A stretch of 64,000 bases of DNA from positions 2,414,777 through 2,478,776 of the forward strand of contig NZ_JANIOF010000001.1 in assembly GCF_024733555.1 (NCBI RefSeq), in the 5' to 3' direction. Every line of letters begins with the position of its first letter. Position 1 is the stretch's first letter. Made by a program: the position numbers and the translations under genes. This document shows, one piece after another, positions 8,712 to 17,407 of the stretch. The DNA is from Paenibacillus sp. SC116 (GTDB lineage: Bacteria > Bacillota > Bacilli > Paenibacillales > Paenibacillaceae). The notes beneath the pieces are model-generated. The model was not told where the DNA came from, made no database searches, and saw nothing but the letters and a program-made list of their open reading frames with translations.

Positions 8712-8900
8712 TTAATGGTGTTCTTCGTTCAAACGTTCAACAGATACAGTCTGTGTATCAGCAGGGTTCGTACCCATCTGAACCGTAGCCATTCCATTGG
8801 CAACATCAACACTTTCAATCCACACAGAGTGCTCCCCATCAAGCTGTACAACGTAATTGGTTGGTGAATCGTAAATTTCCTTAGCTCGATTTACATTCAT
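8712..8900 (-). CDS. sspH: H-type small acid-soluble spore protein
   Basis: 62-residue protein starting MNVNRAKEIYDSPTNYVVQL and containing VWIESVDVANGMATVQ, which matches the SspH family in length, the N-terminal NVNRAKEI motif and the VWIE core. SspH-type proteins are minor spore-core proteins made in the forespore. The ATG follows a strong AAGGAGGAAG site. The gene is divergent from ku. A forespore promoter is expected upstream, but I could not identify -35/-10 boxes with confidence. Confidence 0.9.
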   Translation of the reverse strand: MNVNRAKEIYDSPTNYVVQLDGEHSVWIESVDVANGMATVQMGTNPADTQTVSVERLNEEHH

Positions 8901-9015
8901 TCGCTGCTTCCTCCTTCGTATGGCTGAAAAGCTTCTTTACTTAATAACGTCTCCCAATCATTCAAGTTCATGCATGCAGATGTAACTTTGCACTTGTATC
9001 CAACACTTACCCGTG

Positions 9016-9043
9016 TTGACTTTCCTCACTGATCTCATACTAA
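9016..9043 (+). promoter_or_regulatory. Candidate promoter for the ku locus
   Basis: TTGACT (9016-9021) and TACTAA (9038-9043) are 16 bases apart. The inverted repeat CAACAC/GTGTTG (9001-9018) overlaps the -35 box and could be an operator. The -10 region also reads CATACTA, which matches the sigma-G -10 pattern, but no matching -35 is at the right place. Confidence 0.4.
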
Positions 9044-9187
9044 CAGCATTAACGTGAAAACCCGAATTTCATACCCATTTGTATTTAGAAAACAAAAAAT
9101 AAAATTTCGTTGAACGCCTCACTAAAAACACAGCATTCGTTTACACATGATCTAGAACCTGTCGCATGAATAAGGAGGAGGGAATAC

Positions 9188-10555
9188 ATGCATACGGTGT
9201 GGAAAGGGGCTATTAGCTTTGGACTTGTCCATGTCCCCGTAAAAATGCATACGGCTACCGAAGATAAGGACATTTCGCTGCGAATGATTCACAACAAATG
9301 CGGCAGCCCTCTATCTTATATACGGGAATGCCCGGTGTGCGATACAGAAGTGCCTTGGAACGATATTGTGAAAGGATATGAGTACGAGACAGGTCATTTC
9401 GTGCTCTTTAATAAAGACGAACTGGAAGCACTTCAAGAAGAAGCAAGCCGTTCTATCGCGATTCAAGACTTTGTCGACTTACAGGATATCGATCCGATTT
9501 ATTATCAGAAGACCTATTACTTATCACCGGATCTAGCTGGCACAAATGCTTATCAACTGCTGCGCGAGGCGCTTAGGCTTACAAATAAAATCGGCATCGC
9601 CCGTGTTACACTGCGAGCGAAGAGCAGCTTAGCCGCAATAAGAGTGATCGATAATTGCCTCGTCATGGAGACAATGCATTTTCCAGATGAAATACGCGCA
9701 TCTGGTGCGGTGCCGAATGTACCCGCACAGGTTCAAGTCAACGACAAAGAATTGGAGATGGCCAAGCTTCTTATTGGCCAATTGTCCACTGCATTTGATC
9801 CTTTCAAATACAAAGATGAGTATCGTGAACGATTGCTATCGCGAATCGAGCAAAAAATAGCCGGCAAAGAAGTGAAGGCTGCCCCACAACTCCATCAGGA
9901 GACGCCTATCGTCGATTTGATGGCGGCATTGCAAGCTAGCATCCAAGCGACGAAGCCGGGAATGATGCCCGCCATGGTAGCAACAGACGCAGGTATTCCA
10001 GCCGCGGGAGCACAGCCATTGGGCGCTGCTGGCACCACTGGCACAAGCACGGCAGCAGCTAAACCGCGCAGGCGTAAAGCAGCTGGCACTGGAGCTGCTC
10101 ACGTGAACAGCGCGGTGGCAAGTACGCCAGCAACAGCAAGTGGGCGTGGACGCAAAACGAACGTGCCCGCAGATGCAGCCATTCCTGCGGGAGTAGTTGG
10201 CTTGACGGGTGGGCCTGTCCCCGCTGGAGGATCGACTGCTGCGACAGCGACAACACCCGCTGCAGCGACTGGCGCTGCACGCGGACGCAGACGCAAAGCC
10301 AATGCGGCAACCGAGGCGCTTACCGCAGGGCTCGGCACCCCTGCTAGCAACGCATCAGCTGACGCGTTGCAGCGCGTGAACGCTGCAAGCGCTGGCTCGA
10401 TTGATGCCAACGCACAGCCGCGCTCGCGCCGTAGACGCATGCAAGCAGCTGAAGCAGCACCTGCAGCAGCTCCAAGTAAGGCGGCGACAGCTGCCGATGA
10501 CGCAGCCAAACCTGCGCGGCGCACACGGCGACGCAAGAGCGAGGCGCATGCCTAG
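9188..10555 (+). CDS. ku: Ku protein with long basic/Ala-rich tail
   Basis: Homodimeric Ku ring that binds double-strand DNA ends and recruits LigD for non-homologous end joining. Residues 1 to about 255 form the bacterial Ku core, beginning MHTVWKGAISFGLVHVPVK and containing VPWNDIVKGYEYE. Residues from about 270 to 455 are a low-complexity Ala/Pro/Thr/Gly tail holding five spaced basic clusters: PRRRK (293-297), GRGRK (319-323), RGRRRK (365-370), RSRRRR (412-417) and RRTRRRK (444-450). Usual bacterial Ku proteins are about 260-310 residues; basic C-terminal tails occur in other Ku proteins (mycobacteria) and aid DNA binding, but this one is unusually long. The tail DNA is clearly more GC-rich than the core. 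Strong AAGGAGGAGG site before ATG 9188. ku, the ligase and the polymerase form a repair locus. Confidence 0.95.
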   Translation: MHTVWKGAISFGLVHVPVKMHTATEDKDISLRMIHNKCGSPLSYIRECPVCDTEVPWNDIVKGYEYETGHFVLFNKDELEALQEEASRSIAIQDFVDLQDIDPIYYQKTYYLSPDLAGTNAYQLLREALRLTNKIGIARVTLRAKSSLAAIRVIDNCLVMETMHFPDEIRASGAVPNVPAQVQVNDKELEMAKLLIGQLSTAFDPFKYKDEYRERLLSRIEQKIAGKEVKAAPQLHQETPIVDLMAALQASIQATKPGMMPAMVATDAGIPAAGAQPLGAAGTTGTSTAAAKPRRRKAAGTGAAHVNSAVASTPATASGRGRKTNVPADAAIPAGVVGLTGGPVPAGGSTAATATTPAAATGAARGRRRKANAATEALTAGLGTPASNASADALQRVNAASAGSIDANAQPRSRRRRMQAAEAAPAAAPSKAATAADDAAKPARRTRRRKSEAHA

Positions 10556-11627
10556 GGCGCCCCGCTCGCACGCTGCGGCACAGCAGGCTAAGCAAGCTGC
10601 CGCAGCATCGCCATCGGCAATGCAATTAAGCGGCATCGATCCGCATAGTCTTGTGCCGATGGCGCCCATTTTGTCAGACGCCATCCCACAAGGTCCCCTA
10701 TGGCTGCATCAACTGAAATGGGATGGTATTCGCCTTATTGCGGACTGCAGTCTTGCAACTAATGAGCGCAGTGTACGGCTCTATACGAAGCGAATGTTTG
10801 ATCGGACTTCCTCATTTGTGATGATCGAACAAGCTCTCGCTCAGTTACCCGCGCTGCAAGGTCGCTCTGTCGTACTCGATGGAGAAGCAGTTGTAATCGA
10901 TCCGCGATTGCATAGACCTTCCTTCAGCCTTATTTTACAGCGCCAACGTTCTTCAGCTGCCAAGCAAAGCGAACGGGCCGCCCACCAGCGTTGGCCATTA
11001 TCATACGTCTTATTTGATCTTATCGCCTTAGACGGTCATGATTTGCGTGCATTACCTTATGAAGCACGACATCAGCAATTGTTGAATTTATTTGCACAAC
11101 AAGCGCAGGATCGTTCTCTTTCAAACATGGTCTCAATCCAAGTAGCAGACGTTTACGAGGATGGGCAGGCACTTTGGTCATGGGTGGAGGAGAACCAATG
11201 GGAAGGGGTTGTCAGCAAGCTAAAGAATGCTCCGTACTGCAGCGGCAAGAAGCATCAGGCTTCTTTTAAGCGTAAAAAGGAATTAGAAATCGCAGCTTTA
11301 TCCTACGGGCTAATCATGAACGAGGGACGTATAGCGAGCCTCGTTCTCTTCACACAGGAACGCAGTTATTTAGGACGCGTATCCATCGGTCTTCATCAGC
11401 AGCATCGTGAGCTATTAGAAACGTGGGCAAAGCATCAGGAAAATGCCCAGGAACAAGCGGAAAAACAAGTCCTTTGTTCGAGCAACTCGCTGCCATCAGA
11501 TCTCCGCCGACTGACGATACGATGGTTTCACACGCCTTTGCCCTGCCTCGTATCCGCATTAGAAATGAATGAATCGGGATTGCTTCGACATCCAAAATTA
11601 CTTGCGCTTCCTTACTTGCCTGAATAA
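10548..11627 (+). CDS. ligD: ATP-dependent DNA ligase, LigD-type (free-standing)
   Basis: Seals breaks in non-homologous end joining. The adenylation domain has the motif-I lysine in KWDGIR (K57), motif III VLDGEAVVID and motif IV EGVVSK; the end of the adenylation domain reads SFKRKKE instead of the usual W-x-K-x-K, a noticeable change in motif V. An OB-fold follows. The ATG at 10548 overlaps the ku stop codon region by eight bases and gives about 359 residues; longer in-frame readings upstream lie entirely inside ku. B. subtilis LigD fuses ligase and polymerase; here they are separate genes. Confidence 0.9.
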   Translation: MPRAPRSHAAAQQAKQAAAASPSAMQLSGIDPHSLVPMAPILSDAIPQGPLWLHQLKWDGIRLIADCSLATNERSVRLYTKRMFDRTSSFVMIEQALAQLPALQGRSVVLDGEAVVIDPRLHRPSFSLILQRQRSSAAKQSERAAHQRWPLSYVLFDLIALDGHDLRALPYEARHQQLLNLFAQQAQDRSLSNMVSIQVADVYEDGQALWSWVEENQWEGVVSKLKNAPYCSGKKHQASFKRKKELEIAALSYGLIMNEGRIASLVLFTQERSYLGRVSIGLHQQHRELLETWAKHQENAQEQAEKQVLCSSNSLPSDLRRLTIRWFHTPLPCLVSALEMNESGLLRHPKLLALPYLPE

Positions 11628-11694
11628 GCTTCGATCACGGATCATACGCAACAACTGACATTGGCTATTTTCTAATATAAGGAGTGTATCGCGG

Positions 11695-12585
11695 ATGACA
11701 GCCCCCTTTCTCATGCTGCAAGTCGAAGGTCATGAAGTAAAATTAACGAACCCACACAAGCTGCTATGGCCAGGTCTCCATATTACAAAAGCAGATTACT
11801 TGATGAAACTGCTCCAGCTTGCTCCCTATTTGCTGCCTGCTTGTGCCCATCGATATTTAACAACGATACGCTATCCAGACGGGGTACCAGGAGAGTCCTT
11901 TTATCAAAAAAACTGTCCTGACTCTGCCCCCGACTTTGTAGAAACAGCCACACATGGCGACATTCGGTATGTATTACTAAACAATACGGCTACCCTGCTT
12001 TGGTTGGCTAACTTAGCTTGCATTGAATTTCATCCATCTTTGCATACCGTAAATAATCCACTGCCAGAGCAGTGGATTATCGATCTTGATCCTTCTGTGA
12101 CAGTTGAACCTCGCATCATGGAAGCTGCTAAGCTAGTTGGCGAGTTGCTATCTTCGCTTGGCATCAGCAGCATTCCAAAAACATCAGGCGCTACAGGTGT
12201 TCAAATTATCGTCCCTATTTCTATAGGACCTACCTTCGATGAATTGAAAGCACTAGGGCTATTTGTCGCCCGTTATTTATGTGATCGTCATCCTGATTTG
12301 TTCACTATCGAACGATTGAAAAAGCATCGTGGCACCCGCATTTATATCGACTATGCCCAACATGATGCAGGCCGTACGATTGCTGCCGCCTATACGCCTC
12401 GTGCTACTCCCTACGCCTCGGTTTCTATGCCATTGACATGGGAAGAAGTAGCGCGTAACCCAAGTCCGCAGCAATTCACGCTGTTGAATGCAGCAGAACG
12501 CTTGAACCAAACCGGGGATCTATTGACTAAAGTACCCCCGCAGCAAATGGAACCTATCCTACTCGCTTTAAAACAACAGCAATAA
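11695..12585 (+). CDS. LigD-type DNA polymerase/primase (PrimPol family)
   Basis: The polymerase partner of bacterial end joining, which fills gaps with a preference for ribonucleotides. The archaeo-eukaryotic primase catalytic pair is visible in IDLDP (D130, D132); KTSGATGVQIIVP and RGTRIYIDYAQH are typical LigD polymerase motifs, as is YPDGVPGESFYQKN near residue 60-73. 296 residues, the size of a single PolDom. It starts at an ATG 14-15 bases after AAGGAG, and lies 67 bases after the ligase, so it is probably in the same transcript. Confidence 0.93.
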   Translation: MTAPFLMLQVEGHEVKLTNPHKLLWPGLHITKADYLMKLLQLAPYLLPACAHRYLTTIRYPDGVPGESFYQKNCPDSAPDFVETATHGDIRYVLLNNTATLLWLANLACIEFHPSLHTVNNPLPEQWIIDLDPSVTVEPRIMEAAKLVGELLSSLGISSIPKTSGATGVQIIVPISIGPTFDELKALGLFVARYLCDRHPDLFTIERLKKHRGTRIYIDYAQHDAGRTIAAAYTPRATPYASVSMPLTWEEVARNPSPQQFTLLNAAERLNQTGDLLTKVPPQQMEPILLALKQQQ

Positions 12586-12658
12586 GAGAATTAGCAGTAC
12601 ACATGGCACTTCATGCTTCTTTAAATTTCATCTAAACATGTACAAGTTAATATAACAG

Positions 12659-14080
12659 TTACAGTAACGGCGACAGCATTCGAGAAATAGCTTCCATCAC
12701 TCGTTGCTTACGAGATCGAGCTATGAACAATGGATACTCGATTTCCCTGCTTACATCAAAATCTTTGCTAAAGTCGAATTCCAAGCGACGGATAGCCCTT
12801 ACATCAAACATAACGGCGTTAAGTTCAAAGTTGCAATAGAAACTACGCATATCCATATTAGCAGTACCTATACAAGCTAAAGCCTGGTCGATAATCAGCG
12901 TTTTTGCATGACAGAATCCTTTCTGATATTCAAAAAATTTGACCCCTGCCTTCATCAGCTCTTCCAAATACGAACGGGCCGCCCAGTCAACTATTTTCGA
13001 ATCTGATTGATACGGAATAATGATCCGAACATCGATCCCGCTCATCGCGGCTGTCTTAAGTGCCAATCGGATACTAAGATCCGGCACAAAATAAGGGGTC
13101 ATCATCCATATTCTTTCTTGTGCGCTCGCAAGGGCTCCGAAGAACAATTCTTGAGTTGCTGCAAGATCCGCATCAGGGCCGCTAGATACTATTTTAACTT
13201 GCTCATCTCCCTTAGATTGATGCGGCGGGAATAATTCCTCCTGCCAGAACTTCTGTCCCGAAGCAAACGCCCAATCATGCAAAAATACAGCTTGCAGCGC
13301 ATAGACAGCATCTCCCTCGATCTGCAAATGCGTATCACGCCAAAAACCAAGCTTCTCATGATTTCCAGCATATTCATCCCCAATATTAAGACCGCCAACA
13401 TAGCCTATTCGCCCATCTACAACAACAATTTTCCGATGATTACGATAATTCAGTCTCCGACGGAACAGGGAAACCGTAAGGGGAAGAAAGAAATGAAATT
13501 CGCCCCCCGCCTTCTGCAGCTTAGCCACATAAGCCTGATTCAGCTCCAAGCTTCCAACTCCATCTGCGATAACACGGACTTGTACACCTTCGTTTATTTT
13601 TTGAATGAGCAGTTCCTGAATCGTACGCCCAATTACATCATCTCGTATGATATAGAATTCCATATGGATATGATGTTTTGCTGACTTTATTCCCTCAATT
13701 AAGGCGTTATACGTTTCCTGCCCATTCGTTAAAATAACGGTGCGGTTACACCCAGTCACAGGGCTGTCTGACAAAGCGGATACGAGTCCAAATAAGCGCG
13801 GCTGCTTCCTCATGTATTCATTATGAATGCTGCTCAGATCGGTTACTTTATTGATTCTCTTTATGTTTCCTAGTAAATCGGCCTCATAACGATTGTTTCG
13901 TACTCGCCTTCTCGCTGTATAATCCTGAGCCACAAAATAATACAGCACAAAACCTATAAGCGGAAAGCAAAAAGAAATCAATAGCCATGCTACGGTCTTC
14001 GAAGGCTGCTTATGTTCCAGAAACACAATCGTAATCAATTGGAATATGTAGATGACTAGTGCTGCAACGACCCATAACAT
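12659..14080 (-). CDS. cls: Cardiolipin synthase
   Basis: Membrane phospholipase-D-type enzyme that joins two phosphatidylglycerols into cardiolipin. Two N-terminal membrane segments (MLWVVAALVIYIFQLITIVF and a second at about 30-50) precede two HKD motifs: HRKIVVVDG at about 215 and HAKTLIIDQ at about 391, both with the following Gly-Gly/Asn residues. The ATG at 14080 follows AGGGGGCG and gives 473 residues, the usual length; an ATG at 14155 would add 25 unneeded residues. It is convergent with the polymerase gene. Confidence 0.95.
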   Translation of the reverse strand: MLWVVAALVIYIFQLITIVFLEHKQPSKTVAWLLISFCFPLIGFVLYYFVAQDYTARRRVRNNRYEADLLGNIKRINKVTDLSSIHNEYMRKQPRLFGLVSALSDSPVTGCNRTVILTNGQETYNALIEGIKSAKHHIHMEFYIIRDDVIGRTIQELLIQKINEGVQVRVIADGVGSLELNQAYVAKLQKAGGEFHFFLPLTVSLFRRRLNYRNHRKIVVVDGRIGYVGGLNIGDEYAGNHEKLGFWRDTHLQIEGDAVYALQAVFLHDWAFASGQKFWQEELFPPHQSKGDEQVKIVSSGPDADLAATQELFFGALASAQERIWMMTPYFVPDLSIRLALKTAAMSGIDVRIIIPYQSDSKIVDWAARSYLEELMKAGVKFFEYQKGFCHAKTLIIDQALACIGTANMDMRSFYCNFELNAVMFDVRAIRRLEFDFSKDFDVSREIEYPLFIARSRKQRVMEAISRMLSPLL

Positions 14081-14390
14081 TTTTTCGCCCCCTAAGTCGT
14101 TCTTGACAAAAGTTACGTTCACGGCCAGAATAACATCCATTTTATGTATTTGCACTTTTTATATCCAATAGCCGTATGAACAATATTTGAATCATGACAT
14201 CGGGACAATTTCAGCACATATCTTATTTACCACATCACGACAAAGCTTTTGGAACTTGTAGTCATGTTCTGTCCTACTATCGAATAAATTGGTTTTAGAG
14301 ATTGTACAAGATAGTTTGGGTATTCCATCCTTTGTTATTCAACCCTCGTTAACCCGGCAAGTCTATCTGTGTAAAGTGAGGTGATAACTT
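14081..14390. other. AT-rich gap between divergent cls and M23 genes
   Basis: 310 bases that must hold the promoters of both divergent genes. There is a TTGACA at 14104-14109 on the plus strand but no -10 at normal spacing. No hairpin, repeat or small ORF stands out. Confidence 0.5.
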
Positions 14391-15431
14391 ATGAAGCGGC
14401 GGTGGTGGAAGCAATCTACAACGCTACTCGTTATCCGAGAAGCGGAACAAGAAGTCAAGCAAGTGAAGATTCCGAAGCTGCTCATCGTATCCGTACCAAT
14501 TGCAGCTGTCATGTCTCTTTCCGGATTTATTTTACATTTAGAATGGAAATCGGCCCAACAGATTCAAGAGCTCGAAGAACAGTTATCTAAGCAAGCTGTA
14601 TTGCTGGATGTCACCGTAAAAAATAAGGATCAAGCCGTAAATAAGCTTCAACAGGAAATCATCCGTCTGAGCAAAGAGACAGAAAATGTGAAACAGCGCG
14701 TATCCAAGATTAGTCATTGGGAACGACAGCTTGAGCAGTTTGTCCAAGGAAATAAAAATCAATTGAAGGACGCCCCTGCTGGCAGCTCATCCCGGTCCAC
14801 GCTGCCTATTTCACGCCTTAACAGCAAGCAGCAAGGAGGCGATCTTCAAGCTCTGACGGATGAACAGCTGTTGAAACTGTCTCATCGGTCTCAGTTCGAT
14901 TTACAAGAAGTGAATAAGCTTATTACCGAAATGGAACGTTCCCTCCCAACATCGATTAAGCAAGCGAAAAAGAAACAGGCGGTTATTCAAGGCACGCCTT
15001 CCTTATGGCCAACACAATCACAGCAGCTTACGTCAGGCTTTGGATATCGAAAAGACCCTATAACAGGACAGGCATCCTTCCATGCTGGTGTTGATATTGC
15101 TGGCGAAATAGGCGATTCGATTTATGCTGCTGCTGAAGGAACCATAACAACTGCTGAGGATCATTATGCAAGGGGCAACTATATCATTATTTCTCATGTG
15201 AATGGATTAGAAACGTGGTACATGCATCTGAATCGTATCCATGTACGTGTCGGAGATCATGTAGCCAAGGGAGATAAGATTGGAGAGCTTGGAAATACAG
15301 GGAGAAGTACAGGGCCGCATTTGCACTTTCAAGTTATGCAGCGAGGTGAAGCCACTAACCCATATACATATATCGGATCTTCAGCCTCCTCCCCTACCTC
15401 TCACAAACCACATAAAAAGATAGATGCCTAG
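14391..15431 (+). CDS. Membrane-anchored M23 (LytM-type) peptidase
   Basis: 346 residues: a cytoplasmic N-terminus, one membrane segment (about 28-50), a coiled coil (about 52-125), a linker, and a C-terminal zinc peptidase domain with HAGVD (H231, D235) and HLHF (H310, H312), all four metal or catalytic residues intact. Such enzymes cut peptidoglycan cross-bridges outside the membrane. The ribosome site GTGAGGTGATAACTT precedes ATG 14391. The bactofilin gene follows 29 bases later; M23 peptidase and bactofilin are known partners in other bacteria, where the bactofilin localises the peptidase. Confidence 0.92.
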   Translation: MKRRWWKQSTTLLVIREAEQEVKQVKIPKLLIVSVPIAAVMSLSGFILHLEWKSAQQIQELEEQLSKQAVLLDVTVKNKDQAVNKLQQEIIRLSKETENVKQRVSKISHWERQLEQFVQGNKNQLKDAPAGSSSRSTLPISRLNSKQQGGDLQALTDEQLLKLSHRSQFDLQEVNKLITEMERSLPTSIKQAKKKQAVIQGTPSLWPTQSQQLTSGFGYRKDPITGQASFHAGVDIAGEIGDSIYAAAEGTITTAEDHYARGNYIIISHVNGLETWYMHLNRIHVRVGDHVAKGDKIGELGNTGRSTGPHLHFQVMQRGEATNPYTYIGSSASSPTSHKPHKKIDA

Positions 15432-15460
15432 CCATTTATTCGACAAGGAGTTGAGGCTCG

Positions 15461-15979
15461 ATGTTCGGAAAAAGTTCACGTCCTAGTATGACAGATACCA
15501 TTATTAGTTATGGAACAGAAATGGAGGGGCACCTGAACTGCCAATCCAACTTACGCATTGACGGTCAATTCAAGGGTACGATAATATGCCAAGGAACAGT
15601 TGTCATAGGCAATAAAGGGAAAGCTCATGCAAACATCGAGGCGAAACAAATTATCATTGCAGGAACGATATGTGGGGAACTTAAAGCCGAAGGGAAGCTA
15701 ACGATAACATCAACGGGTCATGTAGCGGGAAATTGCGTATCGCAATCACTCGTTATTGAAGAAGGCGGTACATTGAATGGTATAAGCAAAATGGGGGGCC
15801 CAGAATCAGCTGCCGAACAAATACAATCATCCACCCCTCTGCCCATCGATAATAATGACAACCCATCGTCCTCCAATAACGCTCAAGAAGCAGAGACAGA
15901 TATCATATTTTCGCAAGATCATTCGAATCGTTATCATCATGATAAGAAGAAAAAACGTAAAGAGAAGCAGGCGGGATAA
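15461..15979 (+). CDS. Bactofilin
   Basis: 172 residues with a bactofilin core of about 20-105: repeated short beta strands with glycine turns such as GTVVIGNKGKAHANI and IIIAGTICGELKAEGKL, the polymerising beta-helix of this cytoskeletal family. A polar, His/Lys-rich tail ends in a run of lysines (KKKKRKEK). The AAGGAG site is close to ATG 15461. Probably co-transcribed with the M23 peptidase and likely scaffolds it, which is inference from paired genes elsewhere. Confidence 0.92.
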   Translation: MFGKSSRPSMTDTIISYGTEMEGHLNCQSNLRIDGQFKGTIICQGTVVIGNKGKAHANIEAKQIIIAGTICGELKAEGKLTITSTGHVAGNCVSQSLVIEEGGTLNGISKMGGPESAAEQIQSSTPLPIDNNDNPSSSNNAQEAETDIIFSQDHSNRYHHDKKKKRKEKQAG

Positions 15980-15999
15980 AGCTTGCTTCTCTCTTTTTT
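15961..15999 (+). terminator. Terminator overlapping the bactofilin stop
   Basis: AGAGAAGC (15961-15968) pairs with GCTTCTCT (15985-15992), with the stop codon inside the loop, then a six-T run. Confidence 0.75.
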
Positions 16000-16057
16000 G
16001 CGAAGAAATTCCGGCGGGGAAACAAACCGTTTCACATCATCATTACATTTTTCATTT

Positions 16058-16270
16058 TCAATAGAAATGCCCGGTCTTTAAAGAATTCCACAATTCAGCC
16101 AATATTGTATGCTTAGGTGTACAACGATCACAGCTCCCAATTGGTATTTGACCTTTATAGAAGCCTGTACGGAATTGGATCACCGTATGCTCCGCTGGTA
16201 CCCTTTCTTGACAGCCAAGACAATATACAGGGTTGTGAACAAGTGAGGGGGATGAATCCGACACATCCAT
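16058..16270 (-). CDS. Small CxxC protein, function unknown
   Basis: Product of about 70 residues from ATG 16270, which has a GAGGAGG site 11 bases upstream; a longer GTG reading from 16318 has no ribosome site. Two Cys pairs, CLGC and CDRC, 32 residues apart could bind a metal like a small zinc ribbon. The middle (TVIQFRTGFYKGQIPIGSC) looks folded rather than random. I do not recognise a family. It follows the LCP gene on the same strand and is convergent with the bactofilin. Confidence 0.55.
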   Translation of the reverse strand: MDVSDSSPSLVHNPVYCLGCQERVPAEHTVIQFRTGFYKGQIPIGSCDRCTPKHTILAELWNSLKTGHFY

Positions 16271-16371
16271 GGCAATATAAGCCTCCTCATAATCCTCGAA
16301 AAAGGACCTTCTAATCACTAAAAATCGACATAAATGCTACATTTCGTATCATAAATGTACGACTTCCTGCT

Positions 16372-17406
16372 TTATTTGTCAAGATTAGGATCCAAATTGT
16401 TGCGTAGCAAGTTATGAACACGCAGACGCTCCTTTTTGGATACCTTCCAATAATAAATGCCTGCGATCCGCTGTGAAGCACCTGTTAATGTTGTTTTTTC
16501 GATTTGATTAACAGACGAAGCATGCTTAGCGGCAAGTGAAATCCAATCCTCGAATGCCAAATTGGTTCTTGTATGTTGTTTCAGCACATCTATGATTGCA
16601 CCTAAACGTACAACACCATCTGTGGAGGCAGCTCTTTGAGCCAGTGCACGAAGTACTAGACTTTGCCGATCCATACGTCCGAAATCTCCCTTCGGATCTT
16701 GCTTGCGCATGCGCACATATGCTAATGATTGCTCGCCGCTTAGCTCAATATCCCCTAATGCAAATTGATGTCCATCCGTTTCAAATGGAATTTGGTTATG
16801 TACTTCTATGCCGCCAAGTTCGTCAATAACAGCCTTAAATCCCTCCATATTCGTCTTAATGTAATAATGGATCGGGATCTCAAATAGCTGCTCAACGGTA
16901 GCGACAGTCATGGCTGTCCCGCCATAGGCATAAGCATGATTGATTTTATCCAGCTTCTTCAATCCTGCCAGCTCTGTTCGTGTATCTCTCGGAATATGTA
17001 CGATGACGGCGCTGCCTTGCTTCGGATTGACAGCAACCATAATCAAGGTATCAGAACGACCGCTATCATGCGCTCTCTCATCTACGCCCATTAACAGCAT
17101 CGTAAACGGCTCACTATTGCTGACATCTGGCTGTGTATCCTTTGTCACTGGTTTTATCACTGGAATCGGGGTACTGTTATTTGATTGACGATTATGTATT
17201 GGATTTATTAGACTCATCTCTAACGGCTCAATCGTTGAACGAAGTGATTCCTTGCGTTCTGGCAAAGCTTCGTACATCGAATCCGCCGCATTCTTTAGTG
17301 TCATCCCAATGATAAGTGCAGCGATACAACTTCCAATCAGCATAACTAAGCAACAGGAAACCACAACTTTCTGCCAAGTCCGCCAGCGACGCCATATTCG
17401 AAACAT
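16372..17406 (-). CDS. LytR-CpsA-Psr (LCP) family ligase
   Basis: Attaches undecaprenyl-linked glycopolymers to peptidoglycan on the outer face of the membrane. One N-terminal membrane segment (about 13-36), a polar linker, then the LCP domain with LLMGVDER, GRSDTLIMVAV, HIPRDTRTEL and DKINHAYAYGG, including the conserved Arg/Asp residues that bind the lipid pyrophosphate. 344 residues. The ATG is one base after the stop of the Ugd-like gene, with GGAG inside that gene, so they are coupled. As the last gene of the exopolysaccharide cluster it suggests the product is at least partly wall-linked. Confidence 0.93.
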   Translation of the reverse strand: MFRIWRRWRTWQKVVVSCCLVMLIGSCIAALIIGMTLKNAADSMYEALPERKESLRSTIEPLEMSLINPIHNRQSNNSTPIPVIKPVTKDTQPDVSNSEPFTMLLMGVDERAHDSGRSDTLIMVAVNPKQGSAVIVHIPRDTRTELAGLKKLDKINHAYAYGGTAMTVATVEQLFEIPIHYYIKTNMEGFKAVIDELGGIEVHNQIPFETDGHQFALGDIELSGEQSLAYVRMRKQDPKGDFGRMDRQSLVLRALAQRAASTDGVVRLGAIIDVLKQHTRTNLAFEDWISLAAKHASSVNQIEKTTLTGASQRIAGIYYWKVSKKERLRVHNLLRNNLDPNLDK

Positions 17407-17407
17407 G

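Noticed and set aside
10099-10536. Long open frames antisense to the ku tail (145 residues and others)
   Set aside because: The tail is GC-rich and low complexity, which keeps several frames open by chance. No ribosome sites or recognisable domains.
16338-16360. TACATTT/AAATGTA hairpin after the LCP gene
   Set aside because: Seven-base AT-rich stem without a T run; too weak to call a terminator.
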